From an uncultured Lachnospiraceae bacterium (GTDB lineage Bacteria > Bacillota > Clostridia > Lachnospirales > Lachnospiraceae): 64,000 bases of DNA. Where the stretch lies: NCBI GenBank assembly GCA_944380185.1, contig CALWGV010000038.1, positions 144,589 through 208,588 of the forward strand. The letters are read 5' to 3'. Shown one piece after another: positions 28,985 to 37,133 of the stretch (position 1 is the stretch's first letter; every line of letters starts with the position of its first letter). The notes beneath the pieces were generated by a model. That model was not told the origin of the DNA. It made no database searches and was given only the letters and a program-made list of their open reading frames with translations. Both the position numbers and the translations under genes were made by a program.

Positions 28985-29010
28985 AAAAAGGGCGGCCGCA
29001 GCCGCCCTTT
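28985..29010 (-). terminator. terminator of hupA
   Basis: On the minus strand a perfect 10-bp GC stem (AAAGGGCGGC/GCCGCCCTTT) with a 4-nt loop is followed by more T, 17 nt after the HU stop. Confidence 0.8.
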
Positions 29011-29026
29011 CTATGCTCGTCCTCGT

Positions 29027-29302
29027 TTACGCGTTGACCTGATCCTTCAGAGCCTTTCCCGCCTTGAACTTGGGAACTCTGGAAGCTGCAATGGTCATCG
29101 TCTCGCCGCTTCGAGGGTTTCTGCCCTCTCTGGCAGGTCTGTCAACCACTTCGAAGGTACCAAAGCCTACCAGCTGCACCTTGCCGCCATTAACCAGCTC
29201 CTCGGTCACAACATCAGCATAAGCCTTGACAGCCTTCTCGGCATCTTTCTTGGATAAACCGGCCTTCTCTGCGACGGCTGCGATAAACTCAGTCTTATTC
29301 AT
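29027..29302 (-). CDS. hup: DNA-binding protein HU
   Basis: The product has 91 residues, the usual length. MNKTEFIAAVAEKAGLSKKDAEKAV, GFGTFEVVDRPAREGRNPRSGE and the C-terminal VPKFKAGKALKDQVN are diagnostic. A strong promoter lies upstream, a strong terminator downstream, and AGGAGG precedes ATG, all fitting an abundant nucleoid protein. It is transcribed alone inside the mazG-rqcP cluster. Confidence 0.98.
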   Translation of the reverse strand: MNKTEFIAAVAEKAGLSKKDAEKAVKAYADVVTEELVNGGKVQLVGFGTFEVVDRPAREGRNPRSGETMTIAASRVPKFKAGKALKDQVNA

Positions 29303-29350
29303 AATTTCCTCCTAAAACAAAAATGATTTCTATGTGTTATCTGCTATCTA

Positions 29351-29379
29351 TTTATACTCGTTACCGCTATGTTTGTCAA
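29351..29379 (-). promoter_or_regulatory. promoter of hup
   Basis: On the minus strand, -35 TTGACA (29374-29379), a 17-nt spacer and -10 TATAAA (29351-29356). Confidence 0.75.
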
Positions 29380-29473
29380 GGCCTTTTTCACCCTCCGATG
29401 CCCAGAAAATATATGATTTCAGGGCCTTTGCGCCTTCTTCTCCTCTCGAGGCTTCTTTTTTTGTAAACCTCTG

Positions 29474-29878
29474 TCAGATTTTGTTCTTCCGGTCCCGTTC
29501 CTCCGCCTTGACCTGTTCCCACAGCTGCAGGCACTCCTCCGGTGTGCGCGCCACTGCATCGCCAAATACATGAGGATGACGGCGAATCATCTTGCGGCTT
29601 ACCGTATCGATCACATCCTCCAGTGTAAATTCCCCCAGTTCCCGGGCTATCTGGCTGTGCATAAGCACCTGCAGCAGGACGTCGCCCAGCTCCTCGCACA
29701 GATTCTCCAGATCCCCCTTCTGAATGGCTTCCACCACTTCTTGTGCTTCATTCGTCATACAGGGAATCAGGGACTCATGCGTCTGCTCCCGATCCCAGGG
29801 ACAGCCGTCCTCCGCCCGCAGCCTGGCAACGATTTCTTTCAGCTCGTCGAATGTATATTTCTCTTTCTTTGTCTCCAT
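29474..29878 (-). CDS. mazG: MazG family nucleoside triphosphate pyrophosphohydrolase
   Basis: The product has 134 residues from ATG at 29878, preceded by GGGGAGG at 4 nt; the frame is open upstream but without initiation signals. The MazG core is complete: FDELKEIVARLRAEDGCPWDREQTHESL, NEAQEVVEAI (metal-binding Glu44, 47 and 50) and CEELGDVLLQVLMHSQIA (Glu62, Glu63, Asp66). It hydrolyses non-canonical or excess NTPs to NMPs. Bacillus YabN is fused to a methyltransferase domain; here only one MazG domain is present. Confidence 0.92.
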   Translation of the reverse strand: METKKEKYTFDELKEIVARLRAEDGCPWDREQTHESLIPCMTNEAQEVVEAIQKGDLENLCEELGDVLLQVLMHSQIARELGEFTLEDVIDTVSRKMIRRHPHVFGDAVARTPEECLQLWEQVKAEERDRKNKI

Positions 29879-30080
29879 AAAGCCTCCCCGCCGGTTCGGG
29901 CGTTTTCTTTCCTTTTGTTTTCCTTCAGTATAGCACGGTTTTGCAGAAGAAGGAACACAAAAATGATTGACAAACTCCTCCCGCCACTGCACAATGAAAG
30001 CAAACAGGAAATACCCTCCGGGCATACCTGATGCCCAAAAAGCCTGGGCAATAACAAGGACAAGGAAAGGAGATTTTGCC

Positions 30081-30440
30081 ATGGAAAACCATAACGAGCT
30101 GATATCGGTATTGCAGGAGATAAAGGAAGAAAATAAGCGGCAGCAGACCCTTCTCGAAAGGCAGTGCCGGCTGACCCGAAATCTGGGGCTGCTGTTTTTA
30201 TGTCTGGTAGCTGCAGTGGTCATTTCGCTGGCCACTTTGCTCCCCCGCGCCGTTTCTACCTTGAACGAGCTGAACGTGGTCGTCTCCAACACCCAGGAAA
30301 TCACGCAGCAGCTCAAAGACGCCAACCTTGAGGGCACAATCAATAATTTGGAGGCCATAGACATTGAGACACTGAACAGAGCCATCAACGACCTCTATCA
30401 GGTGATCAATCCCCTGGCCTCCCTCTTCTCACGGGATTAG
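30081..30440 (+). CDS. small single-span membrane protein with coiled coils
   Basis: The product has 119 residues; AAAGGAG precedes ATG by 8 nt. Residues 1-36 are a charged helix (LISVLQEIKEENKRQQTLLE), 44-67 a membrane span (LGLLFLCLVAAVVISLATLL), and 70-119 a second amphipathic helix (LNELNVVVSNTQEITQQLKDANLEGTINNLEAID). This resembles a sensor or MCP-like stub with a coiled coil on each side of the membrane, but there is no signalling domain. It is the only plus-strand gene in the yab/spo block, between mazG and spoVT. I do not recognise a family. Confidence 0.65.
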   Translation: MENHNELISVLQEIKEENKRQQTLLERQCRLTRNLGLLFLCLVAAVVISLATLLPRAVSTLNELNVVVSNTQEITQQLKDANLEGTINNLEAIDIETLNRAINDLYQVINPLASLFSRD

Positions 30441-30487
30441 CCCGCCTTCCGATTTTGAGGCGTCACGGGGCAGCGAAACCGCCCCCT

Positions 30488-31033
30488 TCACGCCTCCATC
30501 TGGCGGCCCAGGAAGCTGGCCGCCGTAGCAGCCAGCTTCTGCTCCGTATCGCCCATTTTGGCTCTGGCCTCCCTGGACAGCAGAATCACCGCACCGATGG
30601 CATCTCCCTCCGAGAGGATGACCTGTATGGTCTGCGCCGTGTACTCATCCTTATCTCCCTCTGCCACCTGCACAAACTTCCTGTCTTCCTTCACCGCCGT
30701 ATTGTTCTCCCGGTTCAGAATCATCTGTTCTAATCCCTTGCTGATAGACTTCTGCAGCAGATCTTTTTTGCCTCCGGCCACGGCGATAACCTGATCCCGG
30801 TCCGTGATGCACACCGCAAGCCCCGTAGTCTGATTGAGCGCCTCCGCATACTGCTTGGCAAAGGCCCCCATCTCTGCCATGGGAGAATACTTTTTCAGGA
30901 TAATCTCCCCCTCCCGGTCAGTAAAAATCTCTAGGGGAGTGCCCTCCCGAAGCCGCAGGGTACGCCGAATCTCCTTGGGCACCACGACGCGGCCCAGGTC
31001 GTCTATTCTTCGCACGATTCCAGTTGCTTTCAT
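30488..31033 (-). CDS. spoVT: stage V sporulation protein T
   Basis: The product has 181 residues. The AbrB-type swapped-hairpin DNA-binding domain is at 1-50 (MKATGIVRRIDDLGRVVVPKEIRRTL), followed by a GAF-like domain. It modulates sigma-G dependent genes in the forespore. The ribosome site GGAGG (31044-31048) lies in one arm of a 17-bp perfect inverted repeat, and a run of eight T separates it from ATG. Transcription comes from the direction of the traX-like gene. Confidence 0.95.
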   Translation of the reverse strand: MKATGIVRRIDDLGRVVVPKEIRRTLRLREGTPLEIFTDREGEIILKKYSPMAEMGAFAKQYAEALNQTTGLAVCITDRDQVIAVAGGKKDLLQKSISKGLEQMILNRENNTAVKEDRKFVQVAEGDKDEYTAQTIQVILSEGDAIGAVILLSREARAKMGDTEQKLAATAASFLGRQMEA

Positions 31034-31038
31034 AAAAA

Positions 31039-31115
31039 AAATTCCTCCATTTTACGTTCTGACATTTATCTTCCACGTTGTCGATAGATGTATTATCTGT
31101 AAAATGGAGGAATTT
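31039..31115 (-). promoter_or_regulatory. 17-bp perfect inverted repeat that masks the spoVT ribosome site
   Basis: Arms at 31039-31055 and 31099-31115 (AAATTCCTCCATTTTAC and its exact complement) enclose 43 nt. In RNA read through from upstream, the arm nearer the gene contains GGAGG and is followed by eight U, so the hairpin can hide the ribosome site or terminate. It starts 11 nt after the traX-like stop. Confidence 0.75.
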
Positions 31116-31125
31116 ATACTTGACT

Positions 31126-31842
31126 TCAAGCAATCTGTTGAATCAGATAAATGATCCACAGGTGCACCGGATAGAACCAGTAAAAAGTCCATTTGATCAG
31201 GCGGCTCTTTCGCCCCCGCCTGCCGCGATAGCACAAAAGCAGCGGGATAACCAGGAAAACGCCGAACCGTCTGGCATAGGATGTGGTGGCCATACCATAG
31301 ATAAACGGCTGAAGCAGATACAGGCAGGCCACCGCCACAAAAGAAACCATCTGCAGGCGCACATTTCCGTAGAAAACGCCAAACCCCAGAATCCACAGCA
31401 CGGCGATATAATTCCAGTTGGCCGAATAGGCCAAAAGACAGCAGCCTGCCACAATGCACAGCCGCAGCCACAGCGGCAGCTCCTTTTTCTCAAAGGCAGC
31501 CAGCGCTGCCAGCCCCGCAAACAGCGCCACCATCACATCGGTGGCCTCCCAAAAACGCCAGACGTCATATCCAAAGCACAGATTATAAGGAAAATGGGCG
31601 ATAATTGCCATCAGAAGGAGACGACCCATATATTTTTTCAGATTTGAAGTGTGATGATAGCCTTCCGCAATCAAATAGCACATGATTGGAGCCGCCATTC
31701 GGCCGATCAGCCGCAGAAGCCAGCGTCCTGCCATATCCTGCGGCATAAAGACCGCCACACAGTGATCCAGCGTCATCGCTGCAATGGCAATAATTTTTAA
31801 TTGATTTCCCGTTAATTCTAAGCCGTGCTTTTTTTCATCCAT
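31126..31842 (-). CDS. TraX family membrane protein
   Basis: The product has 238 residues. It has about eight hydrophobic helices and the TraX signature at the N-terminus: LTGNQLKIIAIAAMTLDHCVAVF, then LRLIGRMAAPIMCYLIAEGYHHTSN and YMGRLLLMAIIAHFPYNLC. The C-terminus YWFYPVHLWIIYLIQ is typical. TraX of F plasmid acetylates pilin; chromosomal Firmicutes homologues have unknown roles, probably membrane acyl transfer. It is upstream of spoVT, with the masking hairpin between them. Confidence 0.88.
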   Translation of the reverse strand: MDEKKHGLELTGNQLKIIAIAAMTLDHCVAVFMPQDMAGRWLLRLIGRMAAPIMCYLIAEGYHHTSNLKKYMGRLLLMAIIAHFPYNLCFGYDVWRFWEATDVMVALFAGLAALAAFEKKELPLWLRLCIVAGCCLLAYSANWNYIAVLWILGFGVFYGNVRLQMVSFVAVACLYLLQPFIYGMATTSYARRFGVFLVIPLLLCYRGRRGRKSRLIKWTFYWFYPVHLWIIYLIQQIA

Positions 31843-31862
31843 CTTTTGTGCCTTGCCGAAAC

Positions 31863-31893
31863 AACGGCAGCCGGAACAGTTCCAACTGCCGTT
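31863..31893 (-). other. palindrome in the traX-like leader
   Basis: An 8-bp stem (AACGGCAG/CTGCCGTT) surrounds an inner palindrome GGAACAGTTCC, 21 nt upstream of the traX-like start. It may be a hairpin or a protein-binding site. The remainder of 31894-32065 is AT-rich with no gene seen. Confidence 0.45.
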
Positions 31894-32065
31894 AATTTAT
31901 TATTTGTTTTGAAAACCGGTTGAATATAAATGCTTTGGGAACAAAATACATTTTGTCCTCTATGTTGCATTATATAGGCATTGCAGCCCGCTGTCTAATA
32001 CCTATGGTGAATATTTTGTGAAAAAACTTTGAATTATTTTTGTCTTCAAAGTATCAAAGCAAATA

Positions 32066-33442
32066 TCACCTCTGCGGCGGCCGGCTCAGTCCTCCGTCTA
32101 TCACGAAATCGCCGACACTCAGCCAGCTGCCGGCCAGGCTCCTGGCCTCAAAATCATTAAAATGCCACCACTCCGAGACCAGCGGCGACATACCTGCACC
32201 GATAAAATAAGAACGCAGAGCTATTGCAGGCTCATTCATCCCCGCAGCCAGCTCAGTGCTGCCCGGGCGCGTGGCCGATGCCGCCGCCATACTCAGCTCG
32301 TGCATCTGGGTCGGCATACGGTACTCTTCATAGGATGTCACCTGCAGATATTCGATTCCTCCCGTCGTATGCACCTGGGTACCCGACACCTTCACCAGAC
32401 TCACATCCACCGCTATTCCTCTCTGATGATTAGAGTAGTCGGTGGCGATAAAATATCCCATATGCCAGGGCGGCGTATTTACTCCCGCTGCCACCTCCGG
32501 ATCTGTCTCCACCAGAGCGCTAAGTCCCTGGATCACCGCCTGCTGCACCGAGTAAGGCCGGTACGCTTCATAGATTTTCAGGCTGTTTCCCTGAGCTAAC
32601 GCCGCCTGCTGAGCAGCGCAGACCTTCTTGGCAGCCGCATAGAGCATGGGCATGTAATATTCATCACGGTCAAGCCGCAGATTGTACGCCTTTCCCGGGT
32701 ACAGAGCTTCCCCTGTCACTCCGGGGATCTCCCTGCCGGAGCTTCTGTAGAGGGAGTTGTATGAATTGGTGGCATCATACACGATAGAGGGAATCACATC
32801 GGGCAAATTGATCATGCAGCAGCGATGCCAGACCCAGCCGGTCCCCTGTTCCGTCTCCACCTGCCACCAATCCCCCACTTCCCCCAGGATCACAAAGGCT
32901 GTTCCCGGGGCGAGCTGGGCTGCCGCCTGGGCGGAGGCATTCCCGTCCGGGATCTCATTCCACAGTGTCATGGTTACGGAAGCGTAACCGGTGGCTCCGT
33001 TTATCGGAAGCTCAAGGCCTGACTCGGTCAGTGTCGGCAGCTCCCTGTCCAGCCGATGGTTTTCATCCCACACCGCCGGAACGTCTTCTCCGCCGGCCGC
33101 CGCTTCAGCCGCTTCTTTCGTCGTTTCTTCTGTCACTTCACCTGCCGTCTCATCTGTTTCTTTTTCATCCGCGATCGTTTCCGATATGGCCGGTTCCGAG
33201 ACATCCGTTTCCGATTCGGCCAGCTGTGGAGCAGACGCCGTTTCTTTGGGCGGCTCCGTCGTATCAGCGGCCGCAGCCGGCGATTCTGCATCATACTGCA
33301 CGCTGATCTCCGTCCGGGCCAGCCCCACCGACGCGGCCAGACCTGCCAGCAGGAAAAAGTCCATACATACAAGGGCCACGCACAGTCTCCGCCAGCCGCG
33401 GCGGGACCTGCGTTTTCTTCTATGCGATAATATGGTTCTCAC
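32066..33442 (-). CDS. VanX/VanY-like D-Ala-D-Ala peptidase with SH3-like domain
   Basis: The product has 458 residues from a GTG start 10 nt after the DUF362 stop. A basic N-terminus and membrane anchor (18-42) lead to a Glu/Thr-rich linker (55-120), an SH3-like wall-binding domain (about 150-212) and an M15 zinc peptidase domain. Metal and catalytic motifs are HQRGIAVD (H339, D346) and EWWHF (E424, H427). It would trim peptidoglycan stem peptides outside the cell. This is a housekeeping-like architecture, without vanHA or vanS/R nearby, so it is not evidence for vancomycin resistance. Confidence 0.88.
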   Translation of the reverse strand: MRTILSHRRKRRSRRGWRRLCVALVCMDFFLLAGLAASVGLARTEISVQYDAESPAAAADTTEPPKETASAPQLAESETDVSEPAISETIADEKETDETAGEVTEETTKEAAEAAAGGEDVPAVWDENHRLDRELPTLTESGLELPINGATGYASVTMTLWNEIPDGNASAQAAAQLAPGTAFVILGEVGDWWQVETEQGTGWVWHRCCMINLPDVIPSIVYDATNSYNSLYRSSGREIPGVTGEALYPGKAYNLRLDRDEYYMPMLYAAAKKVCAAQQAALAQGNSLKIYEAYRPYSVQQAVIQGLSALVETDPEVAAGVNTPPWHMGYFIATDYSNHQRGIAVDVSLVKVSGTQVHTTGGIEYLQVTSYEEYRMPTQMHELSMAAASATRPGSTELAAGMNEPAIALRSYFIGAGMSPLVSEWWHFNDFEARSLAGSWLSVGDFVIDGGLSRPPQR

Positions 33443-33452
33443 CGCCCCTCAG

Positions 33453-34337
33453 TCAGTCCAGGGATACGATTTCATACTCCCTGCTGCCCAGTCCCAGCTC
33501 AGCAGCAGCCTCCACTGTATGAATTCCGTGGCGCGAATCCATTCTCTCGATCAGGGCAGCCTTTCCAGGGTCGGAAGAATTGACCACAGCGTCATAGCAG
33601 GCCTGATCCACAGCTACCGGATCCAGAGATGCGAAGATGCCCAGATCTGCCATCTCCGGTTCTGCCGGATGAGAATCGCAGTCGCAGTCCACGCTCAACC
33701 GGTTGGCCACATTGATGTAGAGCATGTTCTCCGCTCCCTTGTAGGAGATAACCGCCTTGCAGGCGTCTGCCATGGATTCCAGGAAATGATCCTGCGCAGG
33801 CAGATTGTCAAAAAGCTTGGCCGCCTCGGTGGTGACACCGGCAGTATGAATATTGGTCTTTCCATGGGTGGAGGCAATGCCAATGCTGATGTTCTTCAGC
33901 GCGCCGCCAAAACCTCCCATGGCATGGCCTTTAAAATGGGACAGTACCAGCACGGAATCATAGTTGGCAAAGTGCTCACCAACGATGTCCTTCTTCAGAT
34001 GGAAGCCCCCTTCCACCGGGATATCCATCTCTCCGAATTCATCCATGATATCGCAGGGCGCCATGGCCTTGAATCCATGATCTTTGATGGCTTTCCAATG
34101 CTTCTTGGGATCCTGACGCTGTCCGCCGTAGGCCGTGCAGCACTCGATGATCGTGCCGTTCAGCTGATGCACCAGATCACCGATCAGCTCCGGATGCAGA
34201 TAGTTATGCCCTCCGGGTTCGCCGGTAGAAATCTTGACGCCTACCTTTCCCTTCAGTTCTCTCCCCAAAGCCTTATAGATACGCACAAGGCTCTCAGGTG
34301 TAATCTCTTTTGTAAAATAAACCTTTGCCTTCGCCAT
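33453..34337 (-). CDS. DUF362 domain protein
   Basis: The product has 294 residues from ATG at 34337, preceded by AAAGAAGG at 7 nt. Features typical of the DUF362 family are MAKAKVYFTKEIT, GVKISTGEPGGHNYLHPELIG, SHFKGHAMGGFGGALKNISIGIAS and ASLDPVAVDQACYD. It lacks the C-terminal ferredoxin module that some relatives carry; only scattered Cys (CDCDSHPAEPEM) remain. DUF362 proteins are linked to anaerobic metabolism, but no reaction is established. Cotranscribed with the peptidase gene. Confidence 0.88.
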   Translation of the reverse strand: MAKAKVYFTKEITPESLVRIYKALGRELKGKVGVKISTGEPGGHNYLHPELIGDLVHQLNGTIIECCTAYGGQRQDPKKHWKAIKDHGFKAMAPCDIMDEFGEMDIPVEGGFHLKKDIVGEHFANYDSVLVLSHFKGHAMGGFGGALKNISIGIASTHGKTNIHTAGVTTEAAKLFDNLPAQDHFLESMADACKAVISYKGAENMLYINVANRLSVDCDCDSHPAEPEMADLGIFASLDPVAVDQACYDAVVNSSDPGKAALIERMDSRHGIHTVEAAAELGLGSREYEIVSLD

Positions 34338-34652
34338 TGCTTTACCTTCTTTCTTTAATTTGGCATATCCGGTATATCTGTTTTGATATATCCACACCAT
34401 TTACAAGAACAGTTTATATCATCTAACCCAAAATTTAAAATTACTTTTTTGTATGAAACTAACGAAAAGCCTTGCATTGCCAATGGTTCCATTAAAGGCG
34501 GCGCATCGGAACCGAGGCAAAATGACTCTTGACTTTTACATGCGGTTGACACATACTCTCTTGTGTAAAAGCAAACCGGAAGCATAAACATTAAAAGGCA
34601 AATGCACAAGAAAAAGGCCGCTGCCTACAGCGGCAGAAGGGAGAATATCACC
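34338..34652. other. AT-rich intergenic stretch, no convincing gene
   Basis: This stretch of 315 nt separates divergent genes. A short minus-strand reading frame (34355-34609, 84 codons) has no ribosome site and a composition rich in Cys/Ser/Lys unlike its neighbours. ACACA, 8 nt, TGTGT forms a short dyad near 34547-34564. The right end holds the leader hairpin of the next gene. The segment from about 34400 to 34600 is more AT-rich than either flank and may be a remnant of inserted DNA. Confidence 0.4.
34617..34634 (+). other. leader hairpin, copy 1
   Basis: GCCGCTG, CCTA, CAGCGGC: a 7-bp stem with a 4-nt loop, followed by AGAAGGGAGAATATCACCATG. The same hairpin and ribosome site precede the paralogous gene at 40325. 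Confidence 0.6.
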
Positions 34653-35945
34653 ATGAATCAAACCCCTATTACCGTAGCCATCTGCGGATTTGGCAGCCGC
34701 GGCGGAGATGCCTACGCATCCTACGCCCATTATTTTCCGGAACAGATCAAGATCGTCGCTATGGCGGACCCGGATCCAGAGAAGAGAGAGATCGCCCGCA
34801 GGCAGTATGGCATCGCCCCGGAATACTGCTTTGAAAGCGGAGATCAGCTGCTGGCTGCTCCGCGGCTGGCCGATGTGATGATCATCGCCACCATGGATAC
34901 ACAGCATATCTGCTACGCCCTGCCTGCTCTGCGCAAAGGCTACCATCTGCTGTTGGAAAAACCCATCTCCCCCAATCTGCAGGAATGCCTGCAGCTCAGG
35001 GAAGAAGCTCACCGCCAGAATCGGATCGTCGTCGTCTGTCATGTGCTGCGCTATACCCCCTTTTATCAGAAGATCCACGAGCTGCTGGCGCAAAATGCCA
35101 TCGGACGGCTGCAGACTCTGGAAGCCAGTGAAAACGTGGCCTACTGGCACTTTGCCCACAGTTTTGTCCGCGGCAACTGGCGGCGCAGTGACGAGAGCAG
35201 TCCTTTAATTCTCCAGAAATCCTGTCACGACATGGATATCTTGCGCTGGCTGGCCGGCGTGCGCTGTCTGCGTCTGTCCTCCTATGGAAGTCTGGACTGG
35301 TTTAAGGCGGAAAATACCCCTGATCCCACGGCCCGCCGCTGTCTCGACGGCTGTTCCGCCAAGGGATCCTGCCCCTATGACTGCGAGAAGATCTATATCA
35401 CCAACCAAAAAACCGGCATACGGGCCGGTCACGACGGCTGGCCCTGCAATGTGGTAACCAATTATCCCACGGAGGAAAATCTATACAGGGCCCTGCGTAC
35501 CGGTCCTTATGGCCGCTGCGTCTACCGCTGCGACAACGATGTGGCCGACCATCAGACCGTCCAGATGGAGTTTGAGGGAGGAATCACCGCATCCTTTACT
35601 CTGTCCGCCTTTACGGAAAACTGCTACCGCACGCTCCGCGCTACCGGAAGTGCCGGGGAGCTGGAAGGAAACATGGCGGAAAATACCATCCATCTGCGCC
35701 TCTTCGGTCAGCCGGAGCAGATCATAAAGCTGGACGCCCTGGACGATCGTTTCGCCGGACACGGCGGCGGCGACTTCCGCATGATGGACTCCCTGTATCA
35801 TCTCCTGCGGGACAGCGACAGCCAGGCTCTGACCTCCATCGACGCATCGGTGGAGAGCCACGTGATGGCCATGGCTGCCGAGTATTCCCGCCTCCACAGA
35901 GGAGAGAGCGTAGAGCTCGATGATTTTGTCCGGCAGGTACAGTGA
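34653..35945 (+). CDS. Gfo/Idh/MocA oxidoreductase with Cys cluster, paralogue A
   Basis: The product has 430 residues from ATG at 34653 (GGGAG at about 10 nt). The Rossmann motif CGFGSRGGDAYASYAH is at 11-26, EKP at 102-104, and the catalytic region has KSCHDMDIL (189-197). A Cys-rich insertion, CLDGCSAKGSCPYDCEKIYI (230-249), supplies four Cys at 230, 234, 240 and 244 that could bind metal. Such enzymes oxidise or reduce sugar hydroxyls with NAD(P). It is about 80% identical by eye to the gene at 40325. It is the first plus-strand gene of the glycan region and is followed by a terminator. Confidence 0.88.
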   Translation: MNQTPITVAICGFGSRGGDAYASYAHYFPEQIKIVAMADPDPEKREIARRQYGIAPEYCFESGDQLLAAPRLADVMIIATMDTQHICYALPALRKGYHLLLEKPISPNLQECLQLREEAHRQNRIVVVCHVLRYTPFYQKIHELLAQNAIGRLQTLEASENVAYWHFAHSFVRGNWRRSDESSPLILQKSCHDMDILRWLAGVRCLRLSSYGSLDWFKAENTPDPTARRCLDGCSAKGSCPYDCEKIYITNQKTGIRAGHDGWPCNVVTNYPTEENLYRALRTGPYGRCVYRCDNDVADHQTVQMEFEGGITASFTLSAFTENCYRTLRATGSAGELEGNMAENTIHLRLFGQPEQIIKLDALDDRFAGHGGGDFRMMDSLYHLLRDSDSQALTSIDASVESHVMAMAAEYSRLHRGESVELDDFVRQVQ

Positions 35946-36046
35946 AGCAGAACCAGAAGTATTCGCATTCCCAACTGTCACATTAAAATGTGATATGTCA
36001 TAAAAACAAATGGAAAAAATGTAAAGTATTGCAGTCGGAAACCTTC

Positions 36047-36104
36047 TATAATTAAGGAAAGGGGCCTGGCCGGAGCGTCCTTCGCCCGCGGCCGGGTCCT
36101 TTTT
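36047..36104 (+). terminator. terminator, possibly an attenuator, before the next Gfo/Idh gene
   Basis: An 11-bp GC stem with two G-T pairs (36062-36072 with 36089-36099) and five T (36100-36104). A -10-like TATAAT lies just upstream at 36047-36052, without a clear -35. The hairpin may therefore end the preceding gene or sit at the front of the following transcript. Confidence 0.65.
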
Positions 36105-36141
36105 ATCACAGCAAGGTCTTAAATGAAGGAGGATTTCTGTT

Positions 36142-37083
36142 ATGATTCGTGTCGGTGCGGTAAACATTGATACTTCTCATCCTATGGGGTTTGGCGAAGT
36201 AATGGAGAAGGGGGACAGGGCGCGCTATGTAGGCGTATACAATGACTCCTTCCGGGATGACCGGGAGGTCGAGGGCTTTATCCGTCGATTCGGGCTGGAA
36301 AAGCGCTGCAGCAGCCTGGAGGAGTTGGCTCAGATGAGTGATATCGGTTTTATTCACGGCTGCAACTGGGACGATCATCTGCGCTGCGCTCTCCCCTTTA
36401 TCCAGATGGGCAAGCCTGTCTTTATCGACAAGCCCATCGTCGGCAATCTGACCGACTGCGAAAAGCTCCTGGCCCTCGCGCAGGATGGCGCGGTTATTCT
36501 CGGCGCCTCCAGTGCCCGTTATGCCTATGAAATTCAGCAGTTCCTGGCGGTACCGGAAGAAGAGCGCGGGAAAATCGTTCAGGTCTTCGGGACAGCCGGC
36601 GTGGACGAATTTAATTACGGGGTACATATCGCCGAGGCTCTGGCCGGAATTCTGGGAAGCGGCTTCACGTCCGTGCGCTTTATGGGCCGAGGTCAGGCCG
36701 GAGGAAAATACGCCGAAACCTATTATCTCCAGCATGCAAGCGGCGCCAGCGCAGCCTTCAACACCTTTACCGGCACCTGGCAGCCTTTCGTCATCACCAT
36801 CATGACGACCAAGACCACCTTCCATTTTCAGATTGACTCCTCCCGGCTCTATGCCGCCTTAGTAGAGCAGATCTGCAACTTCATGGAAGGCAAGCCTCAC
36901 CTCCTGGTCAGCTGCGGGGATCTCGTGGAATCCATACGTGTCATGCTGGCGGCAGCAGCTTCCCGAGCCGCAGATGGGGCTGCGGTGTCTCTGGATGAGC
37001 TTCGTCCGGATGGCCCTTCCTACGATGGCTCTGCCTTCTGGGCCGAATACAAGGCGGCATCCGGCCCCATGTATGCCCAGTGA
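36142..37083 (+). CDS. Gfo/Idh/MocA oxidoreductase, short form
   Basis: The product has 313 residues; AAGGAGG precedes ATG. The N-terminus MIRVGAVNIDTSHPMGFGEVM departs from the usual GxGxxG and belongs to a subgroup with a short dinucleotide motif. FIDKPIVGN (about 94-102) is the EKP-equivalent, with Asp in place of Glu. The C-terminal sheet domain has FNYGVHIAEALAGILG and FMGRGQAGGKYAETYYLQHASG. A sugar-modifying dehydrogenase is expected. It starts an operon-like run: the next gene begins 50 nt after its stop. Confidence 0.82.
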   Translation: MIRVGAVNIDTSHPMGFGEVMEKGDRARYVGVYNDSFRDDREVEGFIRRFGLEKRCSSLEELAQMSDIGFIHGCNWDDHLRCALPFIQMGKPVFIDKPIVGNLTDCEKLLALAQDGAVILGASSARYAYEIQQFLAVPEEERGKIVQVFGTAGVDEFNYGVHIAEALAGILGSGFTSVRFMGRGQAGGKYAETYYLQHASGASAAFNTFTGTWQPFVITIMTTKTTFHFQIDSSRLYAALVEQICNFMEGKPHLLVSCGDLVESIRVMLAAAASRAADGAAVSLDELRPDGPSYDGSAFWAEYKAASGPMYAQ

Positions 37084-37133
37084 ATAAAAGGCAATATTTG
37101 TGCGGCGCGATGCAAAACCAAGGAGGAGAATCT

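Noticed and set aside
29879-30388. N-terminal extension of MazG by about 170 residues
   Set aside because: The extension overlaps the plus-strand small gene and lacks initiation signals; ATG at 29878 has GGGGAGG and begins at the conserved domain.
32066-33442. Vancomycin resistance determinant
   Set aside because: The VanX/VanY-like peptidase and the VanW protein are 31 kb apart and no vanHA or vanRS genes are present; such homologues are common in susceptible Clostridia.
34355-34609. 84-codon minus-strand gene
   Set aside because: No ribosome site, atypical composition and no recognisable domain; recorded only as part of an unexplained AT-rich stretch.
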